From: Sphingobacterium lactis
GTDB taxonomy: Bacteria; Bacteroidota; Bacteroidia; Sphingobacteriales; Sphingobacteriaceae
Assembly (NCBI RefSeq): GCF_011046555.1
Contig: NZ_CP049246.1
Span: 2,666,001-2,730,000, forward strand
DNA length: 64,000 nucleotides
Reading direction: 5' to 3'
Within the stretch, counting starts at the first letter, position 1. The number at the start of each line of letters is the position of its first letter. Shown in pieces: positions 8,334 to 16,762 of the stretch. The translations under genes were made by a program, and so were the position numbers. The notes beneath the pieces are model-generated. The model searched no databases and was not told the DNA's origin. It saw only the letters and a program-made list of their open reading frames with translations.

Positions 8334-8417
8334 TTTTTATCTGTTTGTTTTACGGGTTTTAATATACGTTTTATCCGTGCAAAAGGCGAAACGAAACAAA
8401 ACCTTTCCTGTATCTGC

Positions 8418-9590
8418 TTATTTTTCAATTCGATCGCCCAGCATGATGTAGGCCTGGTCAATGAATTTATTGAAGGAAGAGGAGGGATCTGTACGTGGTT
8501 TTCCGTCGATACCATGGCCCAGTCGGACGATGATCAGGTCATCTTGCGGGATCACGATAACATATTGCCCGAGGTGCCCATCCATATAGAAATAGTCCTT
8601 CTCGGCGTACTTACCGATCCACCAACCGTATCCATACTGCGGTGAGTCCGGAAAGAAATTGGTGATCGATTTTTGTACATAGGCAGAATCGATTAACGAC
8701 TGCCCATTCCATTGGCCATGTTGCAGGTAAAGTTTGCCGAATCGGGCAAAGTCCTTCGCATTACTTGCTACACAACAGTAAGCTTTTTCGATACCCTTCT
8801 TTTCGGAATCAACCTGCCATAGGGCGGTATGTTCGGCACCCATGGGTTTCCAGAAATAATCACTCAGCAGCTCGGAAAGGCTTTTGCCTGTTGCGCGTTG
8901 CAAGGCGATGCCCAGCAATTGGGTATCGCCACTCTTGTAAATGAATTGTTGTCCGGGTTGCTTATCGATTGGCATCACCGAAAGTGCACCGACGATATCC
9001 TTGTCAAAATATAAACGTGTGGTAATGGAAAATGGATCATAATAGTCTTCGCTCCATTTCATGCCGGAGCTCATGCTGACCAAATTTTCAAAGGTTAGGG
9101 AGTCCGCATACGGACCGGTAATCTCCGGAACGAAATCCTTAATCTTCTGTTGGATGTTCTTCACTTTTCCATCCTGTATGCTGCGGCCCAAGATGGCGGC
9201 GACCATACTTTTGGCCATGGAGAAGGAATTGGACCTGGACGAGTCGGTGTAGCCACCGTAATATTCCTCAAACCACACACTGTCCCGGTGGATGATCACA
9301 TACGCTACGGATTTCCATTGCTCATGGATCGCTTTCAATTCCGGGGTGATTTTTACGCTATTGTAATCCTTTGCTTTGGCCCATGGCTGTGGGGTGCCGG
9401 TCTGAATGGTATGATTGTCAAAAAACCTATAATCATCGAGATAGGCTGTTTTATGGCCTTGTAGATACGTTACATAAACTCCCTTGAGGAGATAATCTGC
9501 TTTGAAGATGTATAATGCAGCGACGGTTAAAACGATGATGGCAACCAAGGCTATGCCCAGCCATTTTAGGAATTTGACAAGATATTTCAT
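8418..9590 (-). CDS. Serine hydrolase of the beta-lactamase class C fold
   Basis: A 390-residue protein with one N-terminal membrane segment (residues ~9-30) and a beta-lactamase/transpeptidase-like domain outside. The catalytic SxxK motif is SMAK at 124-127 and the YxN-type motif appears as YKSGDT. The C-terminal part contains YGYGWWIG and DGHLGQYVIVIP, as in 6-aminohexanoate-dimer hydrolase and esterase EstB relatives. It is probably a membrane-anchored periplasmic esterase, amidase or D-aminopeptidase rather than a resistance enzyme. It is transcribed toward the HAD gene with an 84-bp gap. Confidence 0.85.
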   Translation of the reverse strand: MKYLVKFLKWLGIALVAIIVLTVAALYIFKADYLLKGVYVTYLQGHKTAYLDDYRFFDNHTIQTGTPQPWAKAKDYNSVKITPELKAIHEQWKSVAYVIIHRDSVWFEEYYGGYTDSSRSNSFSMAKSMVAAILGRSIQDGKVKNIQQKIKDFVPEITGPYADSLTFENLVSMSSGMKWSEDYYDPFSITTRLYFDKDIVGALSVMPIDKQPGQQFIYKSGDTQLLGIALQRATGKSLSELLSDYFWKPMGAEHTALWQVDSEKKGIEKAYCCVASNAKDFARFGKLYLQHGQWNGQSLIDSAYVQKSITNFFPDSPQYGYGWWIGKYAEKDYFYMDGHLGQYVIVIPQDDLIIVRLGHGIDGKPRTDPSSSFNKFIDQAYIMLGDRIEK

Positions 9591-9632
9591 ACAAAAAGTG
9601 GTTTCTTGATTAAAGATATCAAGAATTTTCGA

Positions 9633-10439
9633 CTATTTTAATTTCTTTGCCTCATTCCAATACACATCCATTTCCTCCAGGGTCATATCCTTCAATTGCT
9701 GTTGATTTTCGGCAGCACGTTCCTCGATATAGGTGAAGCGTTTAATGAATTTCTTATTGGTCCTTTCCAATGCGTTTTCGGGGTTAATGCCCAAATGGCG
9801 GGCGTAATTGATCAGGGAAAACAGCAAATCCCCAAACTCCTGTTCGGCATTTTCGGTATTTATTTTCTTGGAATCCTGGATATCAAATTCAGCTTTGAAT
9901 TCCGCCAGTTCCTCTTCGACCTTCTTCCAGACTTCGGCCTTGTCCTCCCAGTCGAAACCGACTCCACGGACCTTATCTTGGATCCGGTACGCCTTTACCA
10001 ATGCCGGCAATCCCTTTGGCACTCCAGATAGAACAGATTTATTGCCTTCCTTCAATTTCAGGGCTTCCCAGTTCTGCTTCACCTGCTCGTCATCCGCGGC
10101 TTCCACGTCGCCATAGATGTGGGGGTGGCGGGAGATCAATTTATCACAGATCCCATTCAACACATCCACAATGGTAAATTTATCCTGCTCTTCCGCAATC
10201 CGGGCATAGAAGACCAGGTGCATCAATATATCGCCCAACTCTTTCTTGATTTCCTGGTGATCCTCTTCGAGGATTGCATCCGCCAGTTCGTACATTTCCT
10301 CAATGGTCAGGTGCCGAAGGGATTCCATGGTTTGTTTCTTATCCCAAGGACATTCGACCCGTAAGGTATATAAAACTTCTAGTAGTCTTTCGAAGGCTGT
10401 GGCCGGGGTAAATTGTGGTTCTGGCGCTGGATGTGGCAT
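9633..10439 (-). CDS. mazG: Nucleoside triphosphate pyrophosphohydrolase MazG
   Basis: A 268-residue tandem MazG protein. The first domain contains ECPWDKKQTMESLRHLTIEE and the metal-binding series EEMYELADAI...EIKKELGDILMHL; the second has EEELAEFKAEF...EQEFGDLLFSLINYARH. Both ExxE/ExxD metal sites look intact. It hydrolyses noncanonical and excess NTPs to NMP and pyrophosphate as a house-cleaning enzyme. Length is normal. It stands alone, with a divergent small gene beginning 94 bp away. Confidence 0.93.
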   Translation of the reverse strand: MPHPAPEPQFTPATAFERLLEVLYTLRVECPWDKKQTMESLRHLTIEEMYELADAILEEDHQEIKKELGDILMHLVFYARIAEEQDKFTIVDVLNGICDKLISRHPHIYGDVEAADDEQVKQNWEALKLKEGNKSVLSGVPKGLPALVKAYRIQDKVRGVGFDWEDKAEVWKKVEEELAEFKAEFDIQDSKKINTENAEQEFGDLLFSLINYARHLGINPENALERTNKKFIKRFTYIEERAAENQQQLKDMTLEEMDVYWNEAKKLK

Positions 10440-10532
10440 AATATTGAGCAGCTTTTGTATGAAGTGATTTTACTGAATTACGAAAACAATATCCAAAGTT
10501 AGGTGTTTTTAGTAAAGAAAATATAAAATACC

Positions 10533-10838
10533 ATGGATAAAACTTTCAAATACGCTACGATGACCGAGGCCCTGGATAATTTAGCAAAACAGGGATATAC
10601 AATTGACTATAACGTTGAATTTGATGAACTTTCGGCAGATGCCGCAAACTACGATATTGATGTGCTGTACAGGTATGAGGGAGAATCCGATCCGGCAGAT
10701 GAATCGTCGGTGTATGGCATATCGAATACCCAGACAGGTGATAAAGGTGTTTTTGTTGCCGGCAATCTTTCGCTGATCGAAGGCCGCAAGAGAGATATCA
10801 TCCTCGATTTGGAGATGAAATATAAAGACAAGCATTAA
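10533..10838 (+). CDS. Small conserved Bacteroidota protein (often mislabelled phosphoribosylpyrophosphate synthetase)
   Basis: A 101-residue acidic soluble protein. It resembles a family of ~100-residue Bacteroidota proteins that carry a conserved VLYRYEGESDPADESSVYGIS-like core (DxxYRFEGxxxPxDxxxxYAI) and often bear the unsupported name phosphoribosylpyrophosphate synthetase. There is no PRPP-binding loop, so that name should not be used. Function is unknown. It is monocistronic, with a terminator directly after it at 10859-10886. Confidence 0.7.
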   Translation: MDKTFKYATMTEALDNLAKQGYTIDYNVEFDELSADAANYDIDVLYRYEGESDPADESSVYGISNTQTGDKGVFVAGNLSLIEGRKRDIILDLEMKYKDKH

Positions 10839-10858
10839 GATTAAGTTAATTAAATGGT

Positions 10859-10886
10859 AAGCCCGGGCGTGAGTTCGGGCTTTGTT
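10859..10886 (+). terminator. Terminator after the small conserved gene
   Basis: AAGCCCG (10859-10865) pairs with CGGGCTT (10876-10882), followed by TTGTTTGTTT. It separates this gene from oxyR. Confidence 0.7.
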
Positions 10887-10913
10887 TGTTTTATGTCTTT
10901 ATCCGGAATAGGG

Positions 10914-10944
10914 TTGGGGAAGTAGCCTAACAATTGTATTTTTG
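10914..10944 (+). promoter_or_regulatory. oxyR promoter
   Basis: TTGG at 10914-10917 and TATTTTTG at 10937-10944 lie 19 bp apart, fitting the Bacteroidota consensus. The ATG used here is at 10964, giving a leader of about 13 nt. Confidence 0.5.
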
Positions 10945-10963
10945 TATAAACAAAATTTATAGG

Positions 10964-11905
10964 ATGACCTTAGTACAATTGGAATACATAATAGCCGTTG
11001 ATACCTACCGTAGCTTTGTAGCCGCAGCTGAGAAATGTTTCGTCACGCAACCGACGCTGAGCATGCAGATCCAGAAATTGGAAGAGTCATTGGGCGTTAA
11101 GATTTTTGATCGAAGCCGGCAACCGGTCGTTCCGACGGAAATCGGGGAAAAGATCATCGAGCAAGCGCGGACAGTTTTAACGGAAAGCAAGAAGATTACC
11201 GAGATTCTGCAGGCCGAGAAAGGGGAGTTGACGGGGGAACTTCGGGTAGGCGTTATTCCTACGGTAGCACCGTACCTATTGCCACTGGTCATTTCTTCGT
11301 TTATGAAGAAATATGATAAATTGAAACTGCAGATCTGGGAATACACCACGGAGCAGATTGTACAGGAATTGAAATTGGGCACCTTGGATTGCGGGATACT
11401 ATCCACGCCATTGCACGATTCGGCCATTCAGGAGACCCCGCTATTCTACGAGACATTCGTGGCCTATGTTTCCGAAAAAAGCCATGCCTTCGAAAAGAAA
11501 ATGTTGAGTACGGACGATATAGCCGATGAGAAACTTTGGTTATTGAATGAAGGTCACTGTATGCGTGGGCAGGTATTGAATATCTGCAACTACAAGCACA
11601 ACCATTCCAAGGAGGGGACTTTTGACTACAATACGGGCAGTGTGGAAACATTGAAGCGGATGGTGGAATTGAACGGCGGGTTGACGATCTTGCCAGAATT
11701 GAGCATTGCGGCTTATGATGAAGATCAATTGGCCCATGTCCGTTATTTCAAGGGACCTGAACCGGTGCGCGAGATCAGTCTGGTGACACCGCAGAACTTC
11801 GTCAAGAAGCAAGCGATCAATATGCTTAAGAATGAAATCCTACAGATCGTACCGGAAAAGTTCAAGAGCAAAAAGAAAAAAGAAGTAATGGGTTTTTCAC
11901 TGTAG
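10964..11905 (+). CDS. oxyR: Hydrogen peroxide-sensing LysR-type regulator OxyR
   Basis: A 313-residue LysR-family protein. The N-terminal winged helix-turn-helix (1-60) includes FVAAAEKCFVTQPTLSMQIQ. The effector domain holds Cys199 and Cys208 in EGHCMRGQVLNICNY, the same numbering and spacing as the redox-active pair of E. coli OxyR, so it should form a disulfide on peroxide exposure and activate catalase and peroxiredoxin genes. I chose the ATG at 10964 because it gives the standard MTLVQLEYI start and follows the promoter; an in-frame ATG lies 30 bp upstream but inside the promoter. No catalase or ahpC gene is adjacent. Confidence 0.93.
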   Translation: MTLVQLEYIIAVDTYRSFVAAAEKCFVTQPTLSMQIQKLEESLGVKIFDRSRQPVVPTEIGEKIIEQARTVLTESKKITEILQAEKGELTGELRVGVIPTVAPYLLPLVISSFMKKYDKLKLQIWEYTTEQIVQELKLGTLDCGILSTPLHDSAIQETPLFYETFVAYVSEKSHAFEKKMLSTDDIADEKLWLLNEGHCMRGQVLNICNYKHNHSKEGTFDYNTGSVETLKRMVELNGGLTILPELSIAAYDEDQLAHVRYFKGPEPVREISLVTPQNFVKKQAINMLKNEILQIVPEKFKSKKKKEVMGFSL

Positions 11906-11921
11906 AAAAACCCATTTTTTA
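11887..11921 (+). terminator. Terminator embedded in the end of oxyR
   Basis: AATGGGTTTTTC (11887-11898) pairs perfectly with GAAAAACCCATT (11905-11916), followed by T residues. The stem begins inside the last codons and spans the stop codon at 11903-11905, so the coding end doubles as a terminator. Confidence 0.85.
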
Positions 11922-11944
11922 TGCTCGTTATGTGTGCATTTAAC

Positions 11945-12535
11945 TTAATCTCTTAAGGAGAGTAATTTGCTGACATATTTGCCAATGATATCGAACTCCA
12001 GATTGACCGTCTTTCCGATTTCAATGTCCTTCATGTTCGTATGTTCAAGCGTAAAAGGAATAATGGCCACCGAGAAACTGTTCCGTTCGGAATTGACCAC
12101 GGTTAAGCTGATGCCATTGACCGTTATGGAACCTTTCTCTACCGTAACGTTATGCAGTTCTGCATCATATTCAAACGTAAATAGGACCGAGCCATCCTGA
12201 GGTTCGACAGCTGTACAGACAGCCGTTTGATCCACATGACCTTGAACGATATGTCCATCCAGACGACCATCCATAAGCACGCAACGCTCCAGATTGACAA
12301 CATCACCTTCTTTTAAGGAATCCAAATTTGATTTCTCCAAGGTTTCCCTGATGGCAGTGACCTGGTGTTCATTGCCAGATACACCGACCACCGTTAAACA
12401 TACACCGTTGTGCGAAACACTCTGGTCAATTTTAAGGGCAGGGGAGATTTTTGATTCAATATAGAAGTGAAGGTTGGATTGTTCGGGTTCAATGCGCTTG
12501 ACAACGCCTAATGTCTCTATGATTCCTGTAAACAT
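11945..12535 (-). CDS. ribE: Riboflavin synthase alpha chain
   Basis: A 196-residue protein starting MFTGIIETLGVVKRIE, the invariant start of riboflavin synthase. Two lumazine-binding repeats are visible, with signatures SHNGVCLTV and GHIVQGHVDQ in the first half and GSITVNGISLTVV in the second. It converts two 6,7-dimethyl-8-ribityllumazine molecules to riboflavin and a pyrimidinedione, working as a homotrimer. It is monocistronic here, away from other rib genes, and I see no FMN riboswitch upstream. Confidence 0.95.
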   Translation of the reverse strand: MFTGIIETLGVVKRIEPEQSNLHFYIESKISPALKIDQSVSHNGVCLTVVGVSGNEHQVTAIRETLEKSNLDSLKEGDVVNLERCVLMDGRLDGHIVQGHVDQTAVCTAVEPQDGSVLFTFEYDAELHNVTVEKGSITVNGISLTVVNSERNSFSVAIIPFTLEHTNMKDIEIGKTVNLEFDIIGKYVSKLLSLRD

Positions 12536-12618
12536 ATATCTTGTGATTTATTCAAATATACCAATTTTGGGGCTAGAATGGTGCGTAGGGGACTTTTTTA
12601 AAATTATTTTAAAAAAGA

Positions 12619-12720
12619 TTTGCAAAAGTGTAGAATGTACACTATCTTTGTGTCATCATAATTTAGGTTTATAATTGGTTATTAAAGGTTTTCATTCTCC
12701 CCGTTTGAAAACCTTTTTTT
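12619..12720 (+). ncRNA. Candidate small RNA, copy 2, with its own promoter and terminator
   Basis: TTTG (12619-12622), 20 bp, then TATCTTTG (12643-12650) is an excellent Bacteroidota promoter. Downstream comes CATAATTTAGGTT from 12657, then ATAATTGGTTA, then an 11-bp perfect hairpin (12684-12694 with 12706-12716) whose loop holds TCTCCCC, then a long T run. The transcript would be about 65 nt and has no room for a meaningful protein. Both neighbours (ribE and nhaA) are on the other strand and the next forward gene is 4 kb away, so this is a free-standing RNA gene. The body matches copy 1 at 5061-5123 closely. Confidence 0.62.
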
Positions 12721-12795
12721 TATACATTTAATCCTTTGGTTTCCAGATAGTTAAATATTTTATTGTTAAGAAGACACTTCCATGACAGAAAAAAA

Positions 12796-12911
12796 TTTGG
12801 AAGTTTCACCTTATTTTATCTACCTTTGTCTTAGGTTTAGGTTGATTACCTCATTAGAGGTTATTTTTTAAAGCTTGAGCGATCGCCCGATTGACTCAAG
12901 CTTTATTTTTT
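12796..12911 (+). ncRNA. Candidate small RNA, copy 3, with its own promoter and terminator
   Basis: TTTG (12796-12799), 21 bp, then TACCTTTG (12821-12828) gives a strong promoter. The transcript begins near TTAGGTTTAGGTTGATTACC, echoing the TTTAGGTTxAT of copies 1 and 2, and ends in AAAGCTTGAG (12870-12879) paired with CTCAAGCTTT (12895-12904) before a T run. The loop contains CGCCC. It follows copy 2 in tandem by about 90 bp. About 75 nt long, no credible ORF. It is the more diverged member of the family. Confidence 0.55.
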
Positions 12912-13041
12912 TATATACCTTTTGTAACACGTGTTTAAACGCGCTTTTTTAATTAATTTTCTTATAACGAAATGCCAAATCTAATGCTGAATGACCAGTA
13001 AGCGGAGCAATAGATCTTGTATCGGATATTTTTTTTGATAT

Positions 13042-13073
13042 AAAAAAAGCGTCAGCGCAAAATGCGCCGACGC
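13042..13073 (-). terminator. nhaA terminator
   Basis: Read leftward, GCGTCGGCGC (13073-13064) pairs with GCGCTGACGC (13058-13049) except for one mismatch, followed by TTTTTTT. It lies just after the nhaA stop. Confidence 0.8.
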
Positions 13074-13096
13074 CATAATCATATACAGTAGGCACG

Positions 13097-14275
13097 TTAT
13101 GCGCCTTTTTTGTTCTTGCTTAATGCTGCTAGGTAGAAGTAACCACAGGAACCGGCAATCAATGACCCGATCAGTACGGCAAATTTTGCCTCTTCAATAA
13201 AAAGTGGATCCTTAAAAGAAAGCATGGATATAAAGATCGACATGGTGAACCCAATACCGCCGAGCATACCGACACCCGCCATGTGTTTCCAGTTGGCATG
13301 TTCAGGAAGGTTGGCAATCTTGGATTTGACACAGAGCCAGGTGGTAATGAAAATCCCGATGGTCTTTCCGAAGAACAAACCAAGGATAATCCCCAGGCCA
13401 AGAGGTGTAGTCAAGCCACCGATCATTTCTTGGTGAATGGTGATGTTGGTATTGACCAAAGCGAATAGGGGAATGATGATGAAGTTGACGGGATTGGCCA
13501 ATGCATGTTCCAATTTTTCGAGTGTAGATTCCTTTTCATCTGGCGTGGTCGGCAGGGTCATGGCAACCAGGACACCTGCGATCGTTGCATGGATGCCCGA
13601 GTGATGGATAAAGTACCAAATAAATAGACCGGGAATGACATACGCCCAAACGGATTTGACACCGAACCTGTTGAAGGCAATCAAAAGGGCAAGTATGGCT
13701 CCGGCATACATCAGGTAGGTGTAATGCAGCTCTGTGGAGTAGAAAATAGCGATCACCAGAATGGCCAGCAGGTCGTCCACGATAGCCAATGCGGCAAGGA
13801 ACACCTTCAAGCTGGTCGGGACACGTTTGTCCAAAAGGGAAATAATGGCCAGGGCAAAGGCAATATCTGTAGCCATTGGAATCCCCCAACCGTGGTGAGT
13901 GGGTTGGTCATGGTTAAAGAAAACATAGATTAAGGCTGGGACGATTGCCCCACCAACGGCGGCAAGGATCGGCAGAATGGCATTCTTTGGTGAGGATAGT
14001 TCCCCTTCGACAAGCTCACGCTTGATCTCCAAACCGACCAATAAAAAGAAAATGGCCATTAAGCCATCATCTATCCATTGTTTAATGCTGTAGTTCAGAT
14101 GAACGGTGTCATTCTCGAATCCGAGTTTCGTTTGTAAAAATGAATTGAATGATTCCGCCAGTCCGGAATTTGCGATCAGAAGGGAAATGATAACGCAAAG
14201 GAATAAAAGTAATCCGCCACCTGTATTCGAAGAAAAGAACTTTTTGAATACCGTAAGATTAATTCTGTTAGCCAT
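13097..14275 (-). CDS. nhaA: Na+/H+ antiporter NhaA
   Basis: A 392-residue polytopic inner-membrane protein with about twelve hydrophobic segments. The substrate-binding aspartates are seen in AALAIVDDLLAILVIAIF (the D163/D164 pair of E. coli NhaA) and PMATDIAFALAI (D133), and the gating lysine in GLFFGKTIGI. It exports Na+ in exchange for two H+, controlling pH and sodium. It is the downstream gene after a NatAB-like ABC transporter on the same strand, but a strong terminator at 14375-14412 separates them, so the two units are probably independent. Confidence 0.95.
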   Translation of the reverse strand: MANRINLTVFKKFFSSNTGGGLLLFLCVIISLLIANSGLAESFNSFLQTKLGFENDTVHLNYSIKQWIDDGLMAIFFLLVGLEIKRELVEGELSSPKNAILPILAAVGGAIVPALIYVFFNHDQPTHHGWGIPMATDIAFALAIISLLDKRVPTSLKVFLAALAIVDDLLAILVIAIFYSTELHYTYLMYAGAILALLIAFNRFGVKSVWAYVIPGLFIWYFIHHSGIHATIAGVLVAMTLPTTPDEKESTLEKLEHALANPVNFIIIPLFALVNTNITIHQEMIGGLTTPLGLGIILGLFFGKTIGIFITTWLCVKSKIANLPEHANWKHMAGVGMLGGIGFTMSIFISMLSFKDPLFIEEAKFAVLIGSLIAGSCGYFYLAALSKNKKGA

Positions 14276-14374
14276 ATAAAGTTGAGATTGTATTGAATGT
14301 TAATTTTTCAATAGGCGTAAAGGTAGCAAAAAAGAGGGATTGCCAGTGATTAAGGTGTCTACTTTTTTGAAAAC

Positions 14375-14412
14375 AAAAGCCCGATCCATTCCTTGGAATC
14401 GATCGGGCTTTT
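14375..14412 (-). terminator. Terminator after the NatB-like permease gene
   Basis: AAAAGCCCGATC (14375-14386) and GATCGGGCTTTT (14401-14412) are perfect complements with an inner ATTCC/GGAAT extension, flanked by A and T runs. It closes the ABC operon before nhaA. Confidence 0.8.
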
Positions 14413-14427
14413 GGACATGTGGCTATG

Positions 14428-15738
14428 TTAATTCTTGTAATTGAACCATTTGATAAGTTCCTTGAAACTCGCTTTCTTTCCGTACATCAGGATACCAACG
14501 CGATAGATTCTGGCGGCAACCCAGGTGGTGAACACAAATCCGAGTACCAGGAGCCCGAAGGAGAGGGCGATCTGCCAGATGGGTACCCCAAATGGAACCC
14601 GTACCAACATGGCAATCGGCGACGTTAGGGGAATGAAGCTTAACCAGGTTGCGACCTGACCATGTGGATCATTGATCAATACCCCGAATGAGAGGACATA
14701 CGCCAATAATAAAGGTGTGGTGATCGGCATGGTAAATTGGTTTGCTTCGGTTTCATTATCAACGGCAGAACCAACGGCTGCGAACAGGGCACTGTACAAC
14801 AGGTAACCCCCGATAAAGAACAGGAAGAAGCAGATCAGCAATTCCGGGATATTGACCGATTCCATGGCTGTACCGATCTCGGACATAATGGTTCCCGAAT
14901 CCATTTCTGGCGCCTGTGGGTTGTTCTTCATCATCTGCTCCTGGAATTCATTCTTGTCGCCAAGAAAACTGGTGGCCACACCTGCTAGGGCAAAGCTGAG
15001 AATGATCCATAAGAGGAATTGTGTAATACCGACCAATCCGATGCCGACGATCTTGCCCATCATCAATTGAAAAGGCTTGACCGAGGAAATAATAACCTCG
15101 ATAATGCGGTTGGACTTTTCTTCAATGATGCCGCGCATTACCTGGGCACCATATAAGAATAGGGATAGGTAAATCAAAATGGAGAGCGCCATGGCAATGC
15201 CCATCGCTATACGCGTATCACTGCTTTTCGCTTCACCAGATTCCGTAATTTCCTTCGCGTCGACACGTACCGTGTTGTCGATGTTTCGGATCGTCTGCGG
15301 GTCTATATTCAGTTCCTTGTATTGGTGGTTCAACAGGATCTCTTCCAATTGATTCTCAATTTCACTCTGTGTGGTGATATTGGGTTTTCCTGAAGAAAGA
15401 AATTCGATCTTATGGCTGGTGTAGAAGTCTTTCGGAATCAATAGGATGTTGGTGTTTTTCTTTTCTCCCTTGATTTCCTGGATCTGTTCGTTCAACTCCA
15501 TCGTGGAATTCGAAAACTTCAGGCCTTCCGTATTTTCCAGCAAGGTGCTTATTTCATTGGTGTTGTCAACCACATAAACCAGCGCGTTGGCATCCTCAAA
15601 GCTCTTTTTTGAGAGCAGGAAAATACCGATATACATCGCAATGAAAAATAAGGGCACCAAGAAGGTGGTCAATAGAAAGGATTTCTTTTTTACCCTACTC
15701 AGGTATTCCCTTTGGATGATCAATAAAATTTTATTCAT
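14428..15738 (-). CDS. ABC-2 type exporter permease, NatB-like
   Basis: A 436-residue membrane protein with one N-terminal membrane helix (residues ~22-44), a large extracytoplasmic domain (~50-180) and five to six helices in the C-terminal half. This is the ABC-2/NatB (COG1668) layout. EEKSNRIIEVIISSVKPFQLMMGKIVG is the conserved cytoplasmic coupling segment of this family (given here only as EEKSNRIIEVI...MMGKI). It pairs with the ATPase upstream, overlapping it by eight bases (ATGAATAA). NatB relatives export sodium, but others in the family move unknown substrates, so the sodium role is inferred, helped slightly by nhaA next door. Confidence 0.8.
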   Translation of the reverse strand: MNKILLIIQREYLSRVKKKSFLLTTFLVPLFFIAMYIGIFLLSKKSFEDANALVYVVDNTNEISTLLENTEGLKFSNSTMELNEQIQEIKGEKKNTNILLIPKDFYTSHKIEFLSSGKPNITTQSEIENQLEEILLNHQYKELNIDPQTIRNIDNTVRVDAKEITESGEAKSSDTRIAMGIAMALSILIYLSLFLYGAQVMRGIIEEKSNRIIEVIISSVKPFQLMMGKIVGIGLVGITQFLLWIILSFALAGVATSFLGDKNEFQEQMMKNNPQAPEMDSGTIMSEIGTAMESVNIPELLICFFLFFIGGYLLYSALFAAVGSAVDNETEANQFTMPITTPLLLAYVLSFGVLINDPHGQVATWLSFIPLTSPIAMLVRVPFGVPIWQIALSFGLLVLGFVFTTWVAARIYRVGILMYGKKASFKELIKWFNYKN

Positions 15739-16654
15739 GGTTTAAATATGTAGGGTTATTTCTGTCTGTTACTTTTTCGATGAAAATGCTGTTCATGGAT
15801 GGAATGATTTCAAAGATCTGTTTGATTTCCACTAAGGGAATCAGGTAGATCAGAACATCGTTCAGCGTTTTCTCCGGTTGCAGTTTAATGGTGATCTTCT
15901 TGTGATCATTGACACTTTGGCCAAGGACCTCCCAAAGTTCATCGTTGATGCCAATGTCCTGGCCTTCATATTCAATGGAATAGGTCTGGTTTCGATAGGT
16001 TTCCTTGATCTCCTTAACAGAACCCTCGAGGACAAGTTTGGATTTGTTGATCAGCGCGATATTGTCACACAAGGCTTCCACAGATTCCATGCGGTGGGTG
16101 GAGTAGATGATGGTTGCACCCTTTTTGTTCAGTTCCAGGATTTCATCTTGGATGACCTGGGCGTTTACTGGATCAAAACCGGAAAATGGCTCGTCCAGAA
16201 TGATCAAGTCGGGTTCATGGAGGACGGTTGCCACAAACTGTACTTTTTGTTGCATCCCCTTACTGAGGTCTTCCACTTTCTTGTCCCACCAGGATTCGAT
16301 CTGCAGTTTTTCGAACCAAAATTTGATCTTATTTTTTGCTTCCTGTTTGGAAAGGCCTTTCAGTTGGGCAAGATAGATCATCTGCTCACCGATCTGCATC
16401 TTCTTGTACAGGCCGCGTTCTTCCGGCAGGTAGCCGATGCGGCCGATGTGGGAAGGGTTGAGCGGAGTACCATCAAAATAAATCTGCCCGGAATCGGGAG
16501 CCGTAATCTGGTTGATAATCCGGATCAGGGAAGTCTTTCCGGCACCATTGGGCCCCAGAAGTCCGTAGATCTTTCCTTGGGGAACCGTGATGGAAACGTC
16601 ATCAAGCGCCCTATGTTTGGCATATTGTTTAACAATGTTGCGTATCTCTAGCAT
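15731..16654 (-). CDS. ABC transporter ATP-binding protein, NatA-like
   Basis: A 307-residue ABC ATPase. Walker A is GPNGAGKTS (residues ~34-42), the signature is LSKGMQQKV, and Walker B is LIILDEPFSGFDP; the H-loop is YSTHRME. A C-terminal extension of about 80 residues follows, ending in a domain typical of the DUF4162 type found in NatA and related exporters. It energises the NatB-like permease encoded by the overlapping downstream gene. The pair forms a two-gene operon divergent from engB. Confidence 0.87.
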   Translation of the reverse strand: MLEIRNIVKQYAKHRALDDVSITVPQGKIYGLLGPNGAGKTSLIRIINQITAPDSGQIYFDGTPLNPSHIGRIGYLPEERGLYKKMQIGEQMIYLAQLKGLSKQEAKNKIKFWFEKLQIESWWDKKVEDLSKGMQQKVQFVATVLHEPDLIILDEPFSGFDPVNAQVIQDEILELNKKGATIIYSTHRMESVEALCDNIALINKSKLVLEGSVKEIKETYRNQTYSIEYEGQDIGINDELWEVLGQSVNDHKKITIKLQPEKTLNDVLIYLIPLVEIKQIFEIIPSMNSIFIEKVTDRNNPTYLNHE

Positions 16655-16750
16655 TACAAATAGGTTTTGGTGCTGAATTTAATTCTTTTTATTGATAATC
16701 GGCGGGAAAATCAACAAAGGATGGCATAATAAATAAAAGCTATTAAATTG

Positions 16751-16758
16751 TACCTTTG
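16751..16758 (+). promoter_or_regulatory. -7 box directly before engB
   Basis: TACCTTTG at 16751-16758 matches TAnnTTTG exactly and ends four bases before the ATG at 16763. No good TTTG is seen 19-21 bp upstream. If used, the engB mRNA would start at or within a base or two of its AUG. Confidence 0.4.
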
Positions 16759-16762
16759 TAGC

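Noticed and set aside
12536..12618. FMN riboswitch upstream of riboflavin synthase
   Set aside because: The gap is short and AT-rich and has none of the conserved stems of the RFN element.
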